Part shown: positions 43,507 through 53,360 of the stretch, piece by piece
Layout of the letters: the number at the start of each line of letters is the position of its first letter
How positions within the stretch are numbered: position 1 is the stretch's first letter
Assembly: GCA_030445265.1 (NCBI GenBank)
Contig: JAUCSC010000001.1
Location: 546,494-610,493 of the forward strand
DNA: 64,000 nt
DNA from: Candidatus Saccharimonadota bacterium
GTDB taxonomy: Bacteria; Patescibacteriota; Saccharimonadia; Saccharimonadales; Saccharimonadaceae
Direction of reading: 5' to 3'
Made by a program: the position numbers and the translations under genes
The notes under the pieces: model-generated
Told to the model about the DNA's origin: nothing
What the model saw: only the letters and a program-made list of their open reading frames with translations
The model's database searches: none

Positions 43507-46128
43507 TTAATGCCGGCCGGTCTTACGATTTTGCCGCTGCGACTTTTTCTTTTTACGAGCGACATTCTTTTTAGCCTGTGCTTGTACGGCACTGACTGAT
43601 TTCTTTATTGAGAAATCGTCGTCTCGGTTGTCTTCACCCTGTCCAATCTCATTAACGCCGCGCTCAACGGCTGATTCAGCCAGACGAGTCAACTCGGTCT
43701 CATGGTCTTCCTGACTGCGAGCGACGGCATCGTGGACATGAACGTGCATAATCATGCGCACCACTTCGTCCCGGAGTGTTGCTTGCAGACTATCGAATAG
43801 TTTCTGAGACTCACCGCGATACTCAACAAGCGGATCGCGCTGTCCAACACTCCGCCAGTGAATACCCTCGCGGAGATGCTGCATATTCTCAAGATGCTGC
43901 ATCCAAAGCGTATCAAGCACCTGAAGATAAACTTCACGTTCAACCTTACGAATAACGTCAGCTTCCAGCTCTTCTTCTTTTGCTTTATAGAGCTTTTCGA
44001 CTTCACGCTTCGCCAGCTCAAAGCGGGCTTTATCGTTCTTTTCTGTACCGATTGCCTTCAGCTTCTTGTCGCCGATTGGGAAAACGGCTTCAAATTCTTT
44101 GGCAAAATCAGGGTTATTCTTAGCTGGCAGGACGGTCAGTTCAGTCAGCTTACTCTCGATCAAGCGCTCGATTTCCGGCTTGATATCGGCCCCTTCCAAA
44201 ATCTTACGACGCATCGTATAAACCACTTTACGGTGGCGGTTGATGACGTTGTCATATTGGACGACTTGCTTACGCGAGTCGAAATGGTAGCCTTCAACGC
44301 GCTTCTGCGCGGCTTCGAGCGTTCTTGATACCGCGCTATTTTGGATAGGCACGTCTTCTGCGAGACCAAGCCGGCCCATCAATGCAGCGATTCGCTCGCC
44401 CTGGAAGATACGCATCAGGTCATCCTCTGTCGATACGTAGAACTGCGTTTCACCCGGGTCACCCTGTCGTCCGCCGCGACCACGGAGCTGATTGTCGATC
44501 CTTCGAGATTCATGACGCTCGGAGCCAATCACGACCAGTCCACCGAGTTCTACAACACCTTTGCCAAGCTTGATGTCAGTACCACGACCAGCAATATTGG
44601 TAGCAAGCGTGATAGCGCCTTTTTCACCAGCTTTTTCAATGATCGCTGCTTCCCGTTCGTTATTCTTGGCGTTCAAAATTTCATACGAAATCTTCTCTTT
44701 ATCAAGATAGGCCGCAATCATCTCGTTCTTAGCAATTGATGCCGACCCGACAAGGACTGGCCGGCCCTGCTGATGATATTCTTTAATTGCCTCTGCGATA
44801 GCCTTGAGCTTCGCTTTTTCCGTACGGTAAATGAGGTCTGGTTTATCGATACGTGAAATCGGACGATTTGGTGGAATCTGCACCACGTCGAGGCTATAAA
44901 TTTGCTGGAATTCTTCGGCTTCAGTGAAGGCCGTACCGGTCATACCGGACAGCTTTCCGTAGAGGCGGAAATAATTCTGAAACGAAATCGTCGCCAGCGT
45001 CATACTCTCTTGCAGCACCGGAACTTTTTCTTTGGCTTCGATCGCTTGGTGTAAACCTTCGCTGTAGCGGCGACCCTGCATCAGACGGCCAGTGTGCTCA
45101 TCGACGATGATCACCTCCCCTTCAGTGGTAACGACATAATCTTTGTCCCGCTTAAACAGTGTTTCGGCACGGAGCGCCTGGTCAATGTGATAGACAGAAC
45201 GAACATATTCTGGCCCGTATAGGTTCTTAATCCCCAGCAGTTTCTGTATTTTGTCGATGCCATCATCGGTCAAAGCGACCATCTTACGCTTTTCATCGAG
45301 TACGTAGTCACTTTCTTTTAGCTTGTTCGCAATGCCGGCAAACTGATAATAGCTATCGGGGTTTTCAGCCGCTGGCGCGCTAATAATCAGCGGCGTGCGA
45401 GCTTCGTCGATCAAGATACTATCTACCTCATCCACGATGGCGAAATTCAAACCACGCTGTCGCAGCAATTCAACTTCATTGACCATGTTGTCGCGGAGAT
45501 AGTCAAAACCAAATTCATTATTCGTTCCGTAGGTAATATCCGCTTGGTACGCCTCTTTACGAGTGACGGGGCGGAGTCGGCGCATACGTGCATCGTCGTG
45601 TCGTTCGTTATCAAAGCTCGGATCATAGAGGAATGACGCCTCATTGATGATAATTCCCGTAGAAAGACCGAGGAAATGATAGATCTCACTCATCCAGCCT
45701 GCGTCACGCTGTGCGAGATAATCATTCACCGTGACCACATGGACACCTTTGCCTTCAAGAGCATTCAAGTAGACAGCGAGCGTGGCGACCAAGGTCTTAC
45801 CTTCACCGGTCTTCATTTCGGCAACGTTCCCCTCGTGGAGTACCATACCGCCGATCAACTGTACGTCGAAATGACGCATCCCGAGGATTCGGTCGCTTGC
45901 CTCACGCACCAGCGCAAAAGCGTCCGGCAAGATAGTATCAAGCGTCTCGCCCTTTTTCTGTAACCGCTTTTTGAGTACGTCGGTCTGCTTGCGTAGCTCT
46001 GGCTTGGATAGCTTTTTGTATTTATCACTGAGCTCATTAATAGCATCGACTCTTTTTTGAAGTCGCTTCAAAATCTTTTGTTGCGGGTCACCGAAAAGTT
46101 TGGTGAGCGCCGTCTGCCTATTGATCAT
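43507..46128 (-). CDS. secA: Protein translocase ATPase SecA
   Basis: Motor of general protein export through SecYEG. DEAD motor motifs are evident: AEMKTGEGKTLVATL (Walker A), VDEVDSILIDEARTPLII (Walker B), VLVGSASI and ATNIAGRGTDIKLG, GSERHESRRIDNQLRGR. The C-terminus ends in a basic tail (KKNVARKKKKSQRQNRKT) with no CxCxnCH/C zinc site, so SecB binding is not expected. ATG 46128 starts the usual MINRQTALTKLFGDP; longer forms add an unlikely 25 residues. Confidence 0.97.
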   Translation of the reverse strand: MINRQTALTKLFGDPQQKILKRLQKRVDAINELSDKYKKLSKPELRKQTDVLKKRLQKKGETLDTILPDAFALVREASDRILGMRHFDVQLIGGMVLHEGNVAEMKTGEGKTLVATLAVYLNALEGKGVHVVTVNDYLAQRDAGWMSEIYHFLGLSTGIIINEASFLYDPSFDNERHDDARMRRLRPVTRKEAYQADITYGTNNEFGFDYLRDNMVNEVELLRQRGLNFAIVDEVDSILIDEARTPLIISAPAAENPDSYYQFAGIANKLKESDYVLDEKRKMVALTDDGIDKIQKLLGIKNLYGPEYVRSVYHIDQALRAETLFKRDKDYVVTTEGEVIIVDEHTGRLMQGRRYSEGLHQAIEAKEKVPVLQESMTLATISFQNYFRLYGKLSGMTGTAFTEAEEFQQIYSLDVVQIPPNRPISRIDKPDLIYRTEKAKLKAIAEAIKEYHQQGRPVLVGSASIAKNEMIAAYLDKEKISYEILNAKNNEREAAIIEKAGEKGAITLATNIAGRGTDIKLGKGVVELGGLVVIGSERHESRRIDNQLRGRGGRQGDPGETQFYVSTEDDLMRIFQGERIAALMGRLGLAEDVPIQNSAVSRTLEAAQKRVEGYHFDSRKQVVQYDNVINRHRKVVYTMRRKILEGADIKPEIERLIESKLTELTVLPAKNNPDFAKEFEAVFPIGDKKLKAIGTEKNDKARFELAKREVEKLYKAKEEELEADVIRKVEREVYLQVLDTLWMQHLENMQHLREGIHWRSVGQRDPLVEYRGESQKLFDSLQATLRDEVVRMIMHVHVHDAVARSQEDHETELTRLAESAVERGVNEIGQGEDNRDDDFSIKKSVSAVQAQAKKNVARKKKKSQRQNRKTGRH

Positions 46129-46226
46129 TCTAAAACCCCGCCTTTCAGGAATAGCTGTCGATTTACTTCCGCTTATTATACGGTGAAATAGCACCTTAGA
46201 CAAGTTGGCAGCCGAGGTAATTTTTG

Positions 46227-46586
46227 TTAGAAACTACGGTTGAGGCGTTGACCGAATCGTCGCTTGCCAACGTGGTCAATCGTCGTTTCTTTATAGCGGT
46301 GGAGCTGAGCCATTATCTTTGCTTCTACAATATCGATTGCAGCCAACATATTTACCGTACAGTCTGTGGCAACGAGCTGCTTGTCAGGTAAATTTATAAT
46401 AACTTCGGCTTCATATTTGTTGCCATGGTCACGATTGACTTCACGGAGTCGCACCTCTGCCGTTGCGCTTTTGCGGGCATGCCGAGGAAGATAACGATCA
46501 AGGCGGGCGATTTTCTTCGTGATATACTTTTTCGTCGTGTCATCAACCTCATATTTGATGCCGACAATATCTACTAATGAAATCAT
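46227..46586 (-). CDS. hpf: Ribosome hibernation promoting factor (short form)
   Basis: A 119-residue HPF/RaiA protein that binds the 30S mRNA channel of resting ribosomes. Pattern GIKYEVDDTTKKYITKKIARLDRYLP, read in parts, then AEVRLREVNRDHGNKYEAEV and LVATDCTVNMLAAIDIVEAK, is diagnostic. The long C-terminal dimerisation domain is missing. ATG 46586 was chosen for its AGGAGGG Shine-Dalgarno 6 bases upstream. Confidence 0.92.
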   Translation of the reverse strand: MISLVDIVGIKYEVDDTTKKYITKKIARLDRYLPRHARKSATAEVRLREVNRDHGNKYEAEVIINLPDKQLVATDCTVNMLAAIDIVEAKIMAQLHRYKETTIDHVGKRRFGQRLNRSF

Positions 46587-46620
46587 GCTACCCTCCTTGT
46601 TCATTTGGTTGGTAGTCTTA

Positions 46621-47862
46621 TTATAACAGTTCGCGGCCGCCGAGATAAGGCTGGAGTACGGCTGGAACACGCAATGTACCGTCCGGGTTCTGGTAGTGTT
46701 CAATGATCGCCACTAGTGACCGAGCGAGCGACACGGCTGTACCGTTCAACGTATGAAGCGTGCGGACCGTCCCATCATTCCCCCGAACGCGAATGTTCAG
46801 ATTTCGAGCCTGAAAATCAGTACAGTTTGAGCAGCTCGTCAGTTCACGGTAGGTGTTATCAACGGGAGACCAATATTCGATGTCGTATTTCTTGCTCGCC
46901 GGAGCGCCAAGATCGCCTGAGGCAATATTAATGACATGGTAAGGGATGTTAATCGCCTGCCATATTTCTTCTTCGATCGCTAAAATTCTTTCATGCATCT
47001 CGGCGCTTTGTTCTGGCGTCGTAAAGGCATACATTTCCAATTTGTTAAATTGGTGGACACGGAAAAGCCCGCGGGTATGCTTGCCGTACGTCCCCGCTTC
47101 TTTGCGGTACGATGGGCTATATCCGGCGTAGAGCAGCGGCAAGTCTGACTCGTCAATGATTTCATCGGCGTGGTAGCCAGTCAGCGGTGCTTCGGCTGTG
47201 CCGATCAGAGCCAAGTCCTCACCTTCGATGAAATATTCATTACTTTCGAGATCACCGCGAGGTGCAAAGCCGGCTCCGGCCGCCGTCCGTGAATTAACCA
47301 TATGCGGGACCGTCAAATAATTGAAGCCCTTCTTCATCACGAGTTCCAGCGCGAATTGTGTAACAGCGTTCTCAAGCAGGGCTAATTCGTTTTTTAAGAA
47401 GTAAAACTTTGTACCAGCAACTTTTACGCCGCGCTCAAAGTCAAGCCAGCCGCGCTTGACGGCAAAATCCAAATGGTCAATTGCACCACTATTTTGTTCA
47501 CCCCATTTTTTAATCTCAACACTGTCCTCTTCCCGGCCGATTGGCACATCGGATTGAAGAATATTTGGAATCTGCTGCATGAGGCGAAGATACTCGCCGT
47601 CGATTTCCGCGTACGATTGCTCAAGGCCGGCTAATTGTTCTTTCAGAGCACGTACTTCGTTGATTACCACCTCATCGGGCTGGCTTTTCAGCTGACTGGA
47701 GAGTTCATTGCGTCGTTCGCGTAATTTATCAGCCTCTTGCTGGATGGAGCGACGACTTTCATCGCGGGCGAGCAGGGTATCAATATCAACACTATAACCT
47801 TTTTTAGCAGCATGATCGCGGACAAGATCAGCATTCTCCCGAATAAAACGAATGTCTAACAT
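46621..47862 (-). CDS. serS: Seryl-tRNA synthetase
   Basis: Class II synthetase with a coiled-coil tRNA arm (residues about 35-105). Motif 2 is YRKEAGTYGKHTRGLFRVHQF and motif 3 NGTAVSLARSLVAIIEHYQ, both intact; TAEAPLTGYHADEI is also visible. The preferred start at 47862 is only 6 bases from TACAAT (47869-47874), so it is expected to be leaderless. It is divergent from the hydrolase gene on the plus strand. Confidence 0.96.
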   Translation of the reverse strand: MLDIRFIRENADLVRDHAAKKGYSVDIDTLLARDESRRSIQQEADKLRERRNELSSQLKSQPDEVVINEVRALKEQLAGLEQSYAEIDGEYLRLMQQIPNILQSDVPIGREEDSVEIKKWGEQNSGAIDHLDFAVKRGWLDFERGVKVAGTKFYFLKNELALLENAVTQFALELVMKKGFNYLTVPHMVNSRTAAGAGFAPRGDLESNEYFIEGEDLALIGTAEAPLTGYHADEIIDESDLPLLYAGYSPSYRKEAGTYGKHTRGLFRVHQFNKLEMYAFTTPEQSAEMHERILAIEEEIWQAINIPYHVINIASGDLGAPASKKYDIEYWSPVDNTYRELTSCSNCTDFQARNLNIRVRGNDGTVRTLHTLNGTAVSLARSLVAIIEHYQNPDGTLRVPAVLQPYLGGRELL

Positions 47863-47927
47863 GTCACCATTGTAGCAAATTAGCACTCGCAGGTGTCCAG
47901 AATGGACTATACTGATGAATAAGAAAT

Positions 47928-49139
47928 GTGATCCAGCTCATGGCGATGATAGAAACAGAACAATCCTCTCATACATCTCAACCTCTTGTGGAAGTTCACG
48001 CCCCTCTGAAAATCGAGAAGCAGCCTGATACGCTTCGCATCCGCCGAATCAATCGTCGGCTTGCTGCGGCGGCTAGCCTGCTCCTCACGGGTAGCCTTGG
48101 CTTTGGCGCGGCGGTTGACGATATCTCACAGAATCAGGAGCTTGCCGCTGCAAGCACGCCAAGTATATATTCTCGCTACGAGGCAGTAGAGCCGGCGAAT
48201 AATGGTCGAGCAACGGTTTACATGAATGGCTTCGGAACGATTAACGCCGATATGCTCGCCGATAGCATACGTCCCGGTATGACCGAGATATACGACAGTG
48301 AAACATGGTCGGTAAATTATGGAACCGCGCCTTTGAATGCGGGCCAAATCGCGGACCGCATCATAGAACTGGCAGATAAACGGCATGTCGATGAAATTGC
48401 ACTTGTTGGTTACAGCGCAGGCGGAGATATCGTTCTCGATGTGAACGAACAGTTAGCAGAGAAATCGGAACTTGCTGTACCACTGCTGGGTCTCATTTCG
48501 ACGCCGGATCAAATGGCTAACCTACGAGATGATCAGCGCGATCAAGCATCGGCGTTTCTTGACGTATTGTCGAGATTTCCTCTTCTTGCCTACTCCACGC
48601 CAGTGCGGTTTGCTGGAGAAATGTCACTGGAAGCATCCCAGTTTACAGCAGAACCAGCCGATATGCTTGATATACCTGCGACCGTAGCGGAAAATGTCAC
48701 GGCGTTTGTCGAGACAGCCCATGAAGTCAACGAACGGCTGAGCTCAAAGTACAGCCCGCAAACATGGCTCATGTTCGACCAGATGTTAGCCATTCAGAAT
48801 GCTCACGCCCAAGAACGAATCAAGAAGATAAGCGAACAAACTGGTCGGCTACAGCCGACTCTTATCTACCTCGGCACAGAGGCGCCTGGCTATGATTATG
48901 TGGTTGATGATGACACTTCAGGCGACAATATTTGTCACTACGCCAGTGAAGTCGGGATCGATTGCCTCCAGTACGACGTGCCCGGCGCAGTCCACACCCG
49001 GCCCGACCTCACCGTCGAGGCCTACACTACCACTCTCACCAACGCTCGGTACGAGGTTCAACTAGCACTTGACCGTGCAAAAGCGGCGTACGATGCGGCG
49101 CATCCGACGTTTCGACCGAATCTCGTTGTTGGCAAATAG
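47928..49139 (+). CDS. Exported or membrane-anchored alpha/beta hydrolase
   Basis: A 403-residue protein with an N-terminal helix near residue 48 (AAAASLLLTGSLGFGAAV), so it is anchored or exported. The nucleophile elbow is GYSAGG near residue 162 (EIALVGYSAGGDIVLDV), followed by a lid-like helical region and C-terminal acidic and histidine residues (DVPGAVHTRPDL). It may be a lipase or thioesterase. The start is uncertain: GTG 47928, ATG 47940 or 47946; TATACT lies at 47908-47913. Confidence 0.8.
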   Translation: MIQLMAMIETEQSSHTSQPLVEVHAPLKIEKQPDTLRIRRINRRLAAAASLLLTGSLGFGAAVDDISQNQELAAASTPSIYSRYEAVEPANNGRATVYMNGFGTINADMLADSIRPGMTEIYDSETWSVNYGTAPLNAGQIADRIIELADKRHVDEIALVGYSAGGDIVLDVNEQLAEKSELAVPLLGLISTPDQMANLRDDQRDQASAFLDVLSRFPLLAYSTPVRFAGEMSLEASQFTAEPADMLDIPATVAENVTAFVETAHEVNERLSSKYSPQTWLMFDQMLAIQNAHAQERIKKISEQTGRLQPTLIYLGTEAPGYDYVVDDDTSGDNICHYASEVGIDCLQYDVPGAVHTRPDLTVEAYTTTLTNARYEVQLALDRAKAAYDAAHPTFRPNLVVGK

Positions 49140-49142
49140 CTT

Positions 49143-50513
49143 TTACTCAGTCCGGAGCGCTTCGATGGGATCGAGCTTGGCGGCTTTACGAGATGGGAAA
49201 TAACCCGCGACCATCGCGATCACCATTAAACTGACTATGAGGATAACGATTGGAATGAGCTGAAAGATGAGAAGCGAATTGCCTTCACCAAGTGACAGTT
49301 GCTCGGTAACCCAAGGATTTACCGCGGTACCGATGACAAAAGCCAGCAGCGAACCGATTAGGCCACCTAAAAAGCCGATCCAGGCAGCTTCATAGCGGAA
49401 TAGTTTGGCGATATCACGTCCTGACATACCCAGCGCTTTCATTAGACCGATCTGCTGCGTTCGCTCCAAGACACTAATGTACTGCGTGTTGATGATGCCG
49501 AAAACACTAGCGATAAGCGCAAGCGCCGCAAAACCGATGACAATACCTTGCAGGATATTAACAATTGTAAATATTAAACTTTGCAGGTCCTTAGCAGTTT
49601 GCGTTGGATAACCTTTTTGCTCCAGTACCGCCTTGACGGTAGCAGGATCTGTTCCATCATTCACGATAGCGGTGGCGGCCATATACTTTTGAAAGCCAGC
49701 GGTGCCTTGAGTGACAAATTCTGATATCGCCTTCATTTGAGACGGTGCAATCAGAACTGATGAGGAGGATGCCAGCGCCGTGGCTGACTGTTTTGTCACT
49801 GCCCTGACTTTATATATAAATTGCTTTTCTTCAGGCTGAGCCAATGCCGCCGCGGCTTCGACTCCGCCACTGGCAAATGCTTGCGCTAATTGCTCGCTTG
49901 TCACTGATGACGAGGTTCGACCCACCGTCACGGCCACGGACTTACCGAGCATAGAGGACGCGTCTTTCACGCCAAGCGTCTCTAGGTACGCCTCCGGTAT
50001 GACAATATCTCCGTCGGCTATTTGCTCGCCGCGTCCAGGTAGCGATCCAACTAATGTTTCGGACACAATACCGGCACCATACGTCGACACTTCAGACGTA
50101 TACCGGGTATCTTTGCCTTCAAATTTTATGTACTTTATAGCCACTTGGTAGAGCGGCTGAATCTCTTTAATGCCCTTCACTGCGCGAATAGCTTCAATAT
50201 CGGCCGCCGTTAGCTGCTTAAAGGTGACATTGCCGCGCGTCGCAGCGTCTGGGTCATATTCGCTCAGGCCGCTTCCACCGAATTGGCTTCCGCCTTCGCC
50301 GAACAAGGCAGCATCTTTCGCAATGAATAATGATTGTTCATCAACATTCGAGGCGATGAGTTTGTCTGCATACTGCCGTGAGCCTTCACCTGCTGCCAGA
50401 CTTAACGTCAGCGTAAAAGCACCGACGGCAATGGCCAAGCTCGTCAGGAGCGTTCGGGCTTTTGCCTGACGAAGACTTCGTCCAGCACGAGCCGCGATAT
50501 CGATACGTTTCAT
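49143..50513 (-). CDS. MacB-like ABC transporter permease
   Basis: FtsX/MacB-superfamily permease: N-terminal helix (LLTSLAIAVGAFTLTLSLAAG), a large outer domain (residues about 45-320), then three helices at the C-terminus with VLERTQQIGLMKALGMSGRDIAKLFRYEA and a final PIEALRTE, all typical of MacB-type mechanotransmission pumps. The start overlaps the ATPase gene by 4 bases. Confidence 0.9.
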   Translation of the reverse strand: MKRIDIAARAGRSLRQAKARTLLTSLAIAVGAFTLTLSLAAGEGSRQYADKLIASNVDEQSLFIAKDAALFGEGGSQFGGSGLSEYDPDAATRGNVTFKQLTAADIEAIRAVKGIKEIQPLYQVAIKYIKFEGKDTRYTSEVSTYGAGIVSETLVGSLPGRGEQIADGDIVIPEAYLETLGVKDASSMLGKSVAVTVGRTSSSVTSEQLAQAFASGGVEAAAALAQPEEKQFIYKVRAVTKQSATALASSSSVLIAPSQMKAISEFVTQGTAGFQKYMAATAIVNDGTDPATVKAVLEQKGYPTQTAKDLQSLIFTIVNILQGIVIGFAALALIASVFGIINTQYISVLERTQQIGLMKALGMSGRDIAKLFRYEAAWIGFLGGLIGSLLAFVIGTAVNPWVTEQLSLGEGNSLLIFQLIPIVILIVSLMVIAMVAGYFPSRKAAKLDPIEALRTE

Positions 50514-51202
50514 ACTTTTAGTTCCGCAGGCTCTTTGACAGACTCGATTTTACCATCTTTTACATTGATAATCATGTCACAGCGCCGCGCCAGCTCTTCG
50601 TCATGCGTCACAATGATAAGCGTGACGCCTTTGCGGCGATTGTAATCAAATAACAAGTCCTCAATTTTTTGTCCGGTCGTGCTGTCGAGGTTGCCCGTTG
50701 GCTCATCGGCAAAAATGATCGATGGTTCATTGACAATAGCGCGGGCAATAGCGAGTCGCTGCTTCTGGCCACCGGACAGGTTGCGAGCTTTACTATTCTT
50801 TTTGTCAGATAAGTCGACGGCCTCAAGGGCTGCATCAATCTTCTGGGTCCGTCGGGCTGTTGGCACCTCAGCAATTTCGAGCGGGAGGCTGACGTTATAC
50901 TCTACCGTTTCATTGGGCTGCACGAAGAAGCTTTGAAAGATAAATCCAATGGTACGAGCTCGAAATTGATCAACCGCTTTTTGATTCAACTCAAGAATAT
51001 TCTGTCCATCAATGATGACCTCGCCGCTCTCAGGCTTATCGAGTCCACTGACGGCATGCATCAGCGTTGATTTGCCGCTACCAGATCGGCCTAGGATGCC
51101 AACGGATGTACCGGTTGGTATCGTGAACGAGACATTATCGAGTGCTTTAAAGGCATTCTTACTTTTGCCGTACGTTTTTGTAATTGCTTTTACTTCGATC
51201 AT
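50510..51202 (-). CDS. MacB/LolD-like ABC transporter ATPase
   Basis: ABC ATPase with Walker [15 protein letters not shown]-loop FIFQSFFV, signature [14 protein letters not shown] and Walker [14 protein letters not shown]. It pairs with the overlapping permease to form an export or mechanotransmission pump. ATG 51202 has AGAGGGGG 5 bases upstream; an extension to 51238 lies upstream of that site. Confidence 0.93.
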   Translation of the reverse strand: MIEVKAITKTYGKSKNAFKALDNVSFTIPTGTSVGILGRSGSGKSTLMHAVSGLDKPESGEVIIDGQNILELNQKAVDQFRARTIGFIFQSFFVQPNETVEYNVSLPLEIAEVPTARRTQKIDAALEAVDLSDKKNSKARNLSGGQKQRLAIARAIVNEPSIIFADEPTGNLDSTTGQKIEDLLFDYNRRKGVTLIIVTHDEELARRCDMIINVKDGKIESVKEPAELKV

Positions 51203-51258
51203 TGCACCCCCTCTGCTCCTTCTATTGTAGCAGTGCACAAGGTGTTTTAAATAGACGC

Positions 51259-52773
51259 TTATTCTTTTCCGTATAGATCAGGGTAAATTGCTTTGGTTGT
51301 CTGATCGATATCAAGCTTAAGCTGTGGAAACGGCACACCTTCACGGGCAGTTACGCCTTCAAATATCCAAAAAACACGTTCACTATAGCCCCAGCCACAG
51401 GCTGGCGGCATGCCATATTCCAACATTTCAATAAAATCGATGTCGAGCATCATGGCTTCGTCGTCACCCGCTTCACGCATCGACTGTTGTTCCTGGAAGC
51501 GCGCTAGCTGGTCGAGCGGGTCATTCAGTTCCGAAAAACCATTACCCAGTTCACTGCCAGCAATCACTGGCTGAAAACGCTGCACAACGCGCGGATCTTC
51601 AGGATTAGTTTTTGCCAACGGGCTGATAAAGGTTGGTGTGTTGATAAGCCAGATCGGCCCAATCACGTCTTTGCGGATATTTTTCCAGAGCTTATCGATA
51701 CCACGGGCACGGTTCTCCGTCTTCTCTACCTCAAGGTTATTTTCGGTAAGTGCCGTCTTGACTTCCTCAAGGGAGCTGTCATGAACATCCAGACCGTAAC
51801 GCTCTTTAATAACCGTCGCGTAGTCCCATACTTCCCATTCTTTGCTCATATCAATGTCGAACGAACCGACGTGAAACTGCAACGTGCCAAATGTCTTTTC
51901 CAGTACCGAGCGGTACATATCTTCCATAAACTTCATACCGTCTTGCCAGTCAGCATACGCCCAGTACCATTCCATCGCCACGTGCTCCGGAAGATGCTCG
52001 TCGCTGTAGTTTTCATTTCTAAAACGTGGACCAATGTCATAGACCTTTTCAAAGCCGGCGCCGAGTAGCCGCTTTAGGGGTAGTTCGTGACTAATGCGCA
52101 AATAAAAATCTTGATCAAGCGCGTCCATATGCGTCACAAACGGGTTTGCGTCAGCCCCGCCTGTGGTATGCTCCAGGACCGGTACATTGATTTCGACAAA
52201 GTTATTTTGATTTAGGTAATCACGCGTGGCCTGCCAAAACTTGCTCCGGCGAATAAAGCGCTGATGAACGTCTTGATTAACGGCAATGTCGACATAGCGG
52301 CGACGCATCCGCTCTTCTTTGTTCGTAAAGCCTTCTTGAGCCAGCGGCAACGGCCGGAGTGCTTTGCCGACGAGCCGCAGCGTATTGATTTCGATGGACT
52401 CTTCACCTGTTTGGGTTTTGATAACCGTACCGGTAGCTTCGACAAAATCACCACTATCAAGCAGTGCAATATCATCAATCCCAAGTTCGCTTTTACGGCG
52501 ATCGGCCTGGACTTCATCGTTACTTCGCCAAAATAATTGCAGATCTGCACTCTCGTCTCGAATAACGATAAAAGCAATTTTTCCGAATTTTCGGATAGAG
52601 ATAATACGCCCGACGACTGTCGCCGTCTGACCTTCGAGTTCAGGGAATGACACATGAATTTGCTGGCTGTTATGTGTCCGATGTGCAACCGCCGGATACG
52701 GATTAACACCCAGTTCTTTCAGTGTTTCAAGTTTACGTAACCGTTCATCGCGGTAATCTTTTAACGTCGCCAT
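51259..52773 (-). CDS. lysS: Lysyl-tRNA synthetase, class II
   Basis: Has the N-terminal OB anticodon domain (VVGRIISIRKFGKIAFIVIRD) and motif 2 IGPRFRNENYSDEHLPEH read with FYLRISHELPLKRLL; motif 3 PPACGWGYSERVF is altered from the usual GLGIGIDR-type ending but has the same place. Length 504 is standard. TATACT with extended TGA lies 11 bases before the ATG. Confidence 0.94.
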   Translation of the reverse strand: MATLKDYRDERLRKLETLKELGVNPYPAVAHRTHNSQQIHVSFPELEGQTATVVGRIISIRKFGKIAFIVIRDESADLQLFWRSNDEVQADRRKSELGIDDIALLDSGDFVEATGTVIKTQTGEESIEINTLRLVGKALRPLPLAQEGFTNKEERMRRRYVDIAVNQDVHQRFIRRSKFWQATRDYLNQNNFVEINVPVLEHTTGGADANPFVTHMDALDQDFYLRISHELPLKRLLGAGFEKVYDIGPRFRNENYSDEHLPEHVAMEWYWAYADWQDGMKFMEDMYRSVLEKTFGTLQFHVGSFDIDMSKEWEVWDYATVIKERYGLDVHDSSLEEVKTALTENNLEVEKTENRARGIDKLWKNIRKDVIGPIWLINTPTFISPLAKTNPEDPRVVQRFQPVIAGSELGNGFSELNDPLDQLARFQEQQSMREAGDDEAMMLDIDFIEMLEYGMPPACGWGYSERVFWIFEGVTAREGVPFPQLKLDIDQTTKAIYPDLYGKE

Positions 52774-52821
52774 AACTAAAAACTAGTATATCACGGCCTC
52801 ACACCGCTAAGAGGAGAGATC

Positions 52822-53277
52822 CTAGCCGATGTTGGCAATAGTGTAGGTAATTTCGCCTTTTGGCGTTGTGATCGTGGCGCTGTCGCCGACTTTCTTGCCA
52901 AACAAGGCCACACCAATCGGAGATTCGTTACTGATCTTGCCAGAAAGTGGGTCAGCCTCAACCGGGCCGACGATAATATACGTAAATGTCTTGTCGGCAG
53001 TTGAGATTTCAACTTTACTACCCAAATCGACGCTTTTCTTGCGGCTCGCCTTGATAATGTCGGCGTTTTGGAGAATTTCTTGAATCTCTGCAATACGCGT
53101 CTCGACGAGACCCTGCTCTTCACGAGCTGCATCATATTCGGCGTTTTCACTTAAGTCACCGAAGTCGCGGGCATTAGCAATCTTATCGGCAATCGATCCG
53201 CGGCGTGATTTTAAAGCAATGAGCTCTTTTTCAAGCTCATTCTTGCCATCTTCAGTAATCTGATATAATTTCTTCAT
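52822..53277 (-). CDS. greA: Transcription elongation factor GreA
   Basis: Rescues backtracked RNA polymerase. An N-terminal coiled coil (ELIALKSRRGSIADKIANARD, with the acidic tip DFGDLSENAEYDAAREEQ) is followed by an FKBP-like domain (GSKVEISTADKTFTYIIVG). ATG 53277 has AAGGAAAAG upstream and starts the usual MKKLYQIT; seven extra residues upstream are unlikely. Confidence 0.95.
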   Translation of the reverse strand: MKKLYQITEDGKNELEKELIALKSRRGSIADKIANARDFGDLSENAEYDAAREEQGLVETRIAEIQEILQNADIIKASRKKSVDLGSKVEISTADKTFTYIIVGPVEADPLSGKISNESPIGVALFGKKVGDSATITTPKGEITYTIANIG

Positions 53278-53360
53278 TTTCTTTTCCTTTTCATACATAG
53301 TGTGTATTTGTCTTATGCAGACACGCTATATATGGTGTTTCTACCTAGAAATTCCTCTAG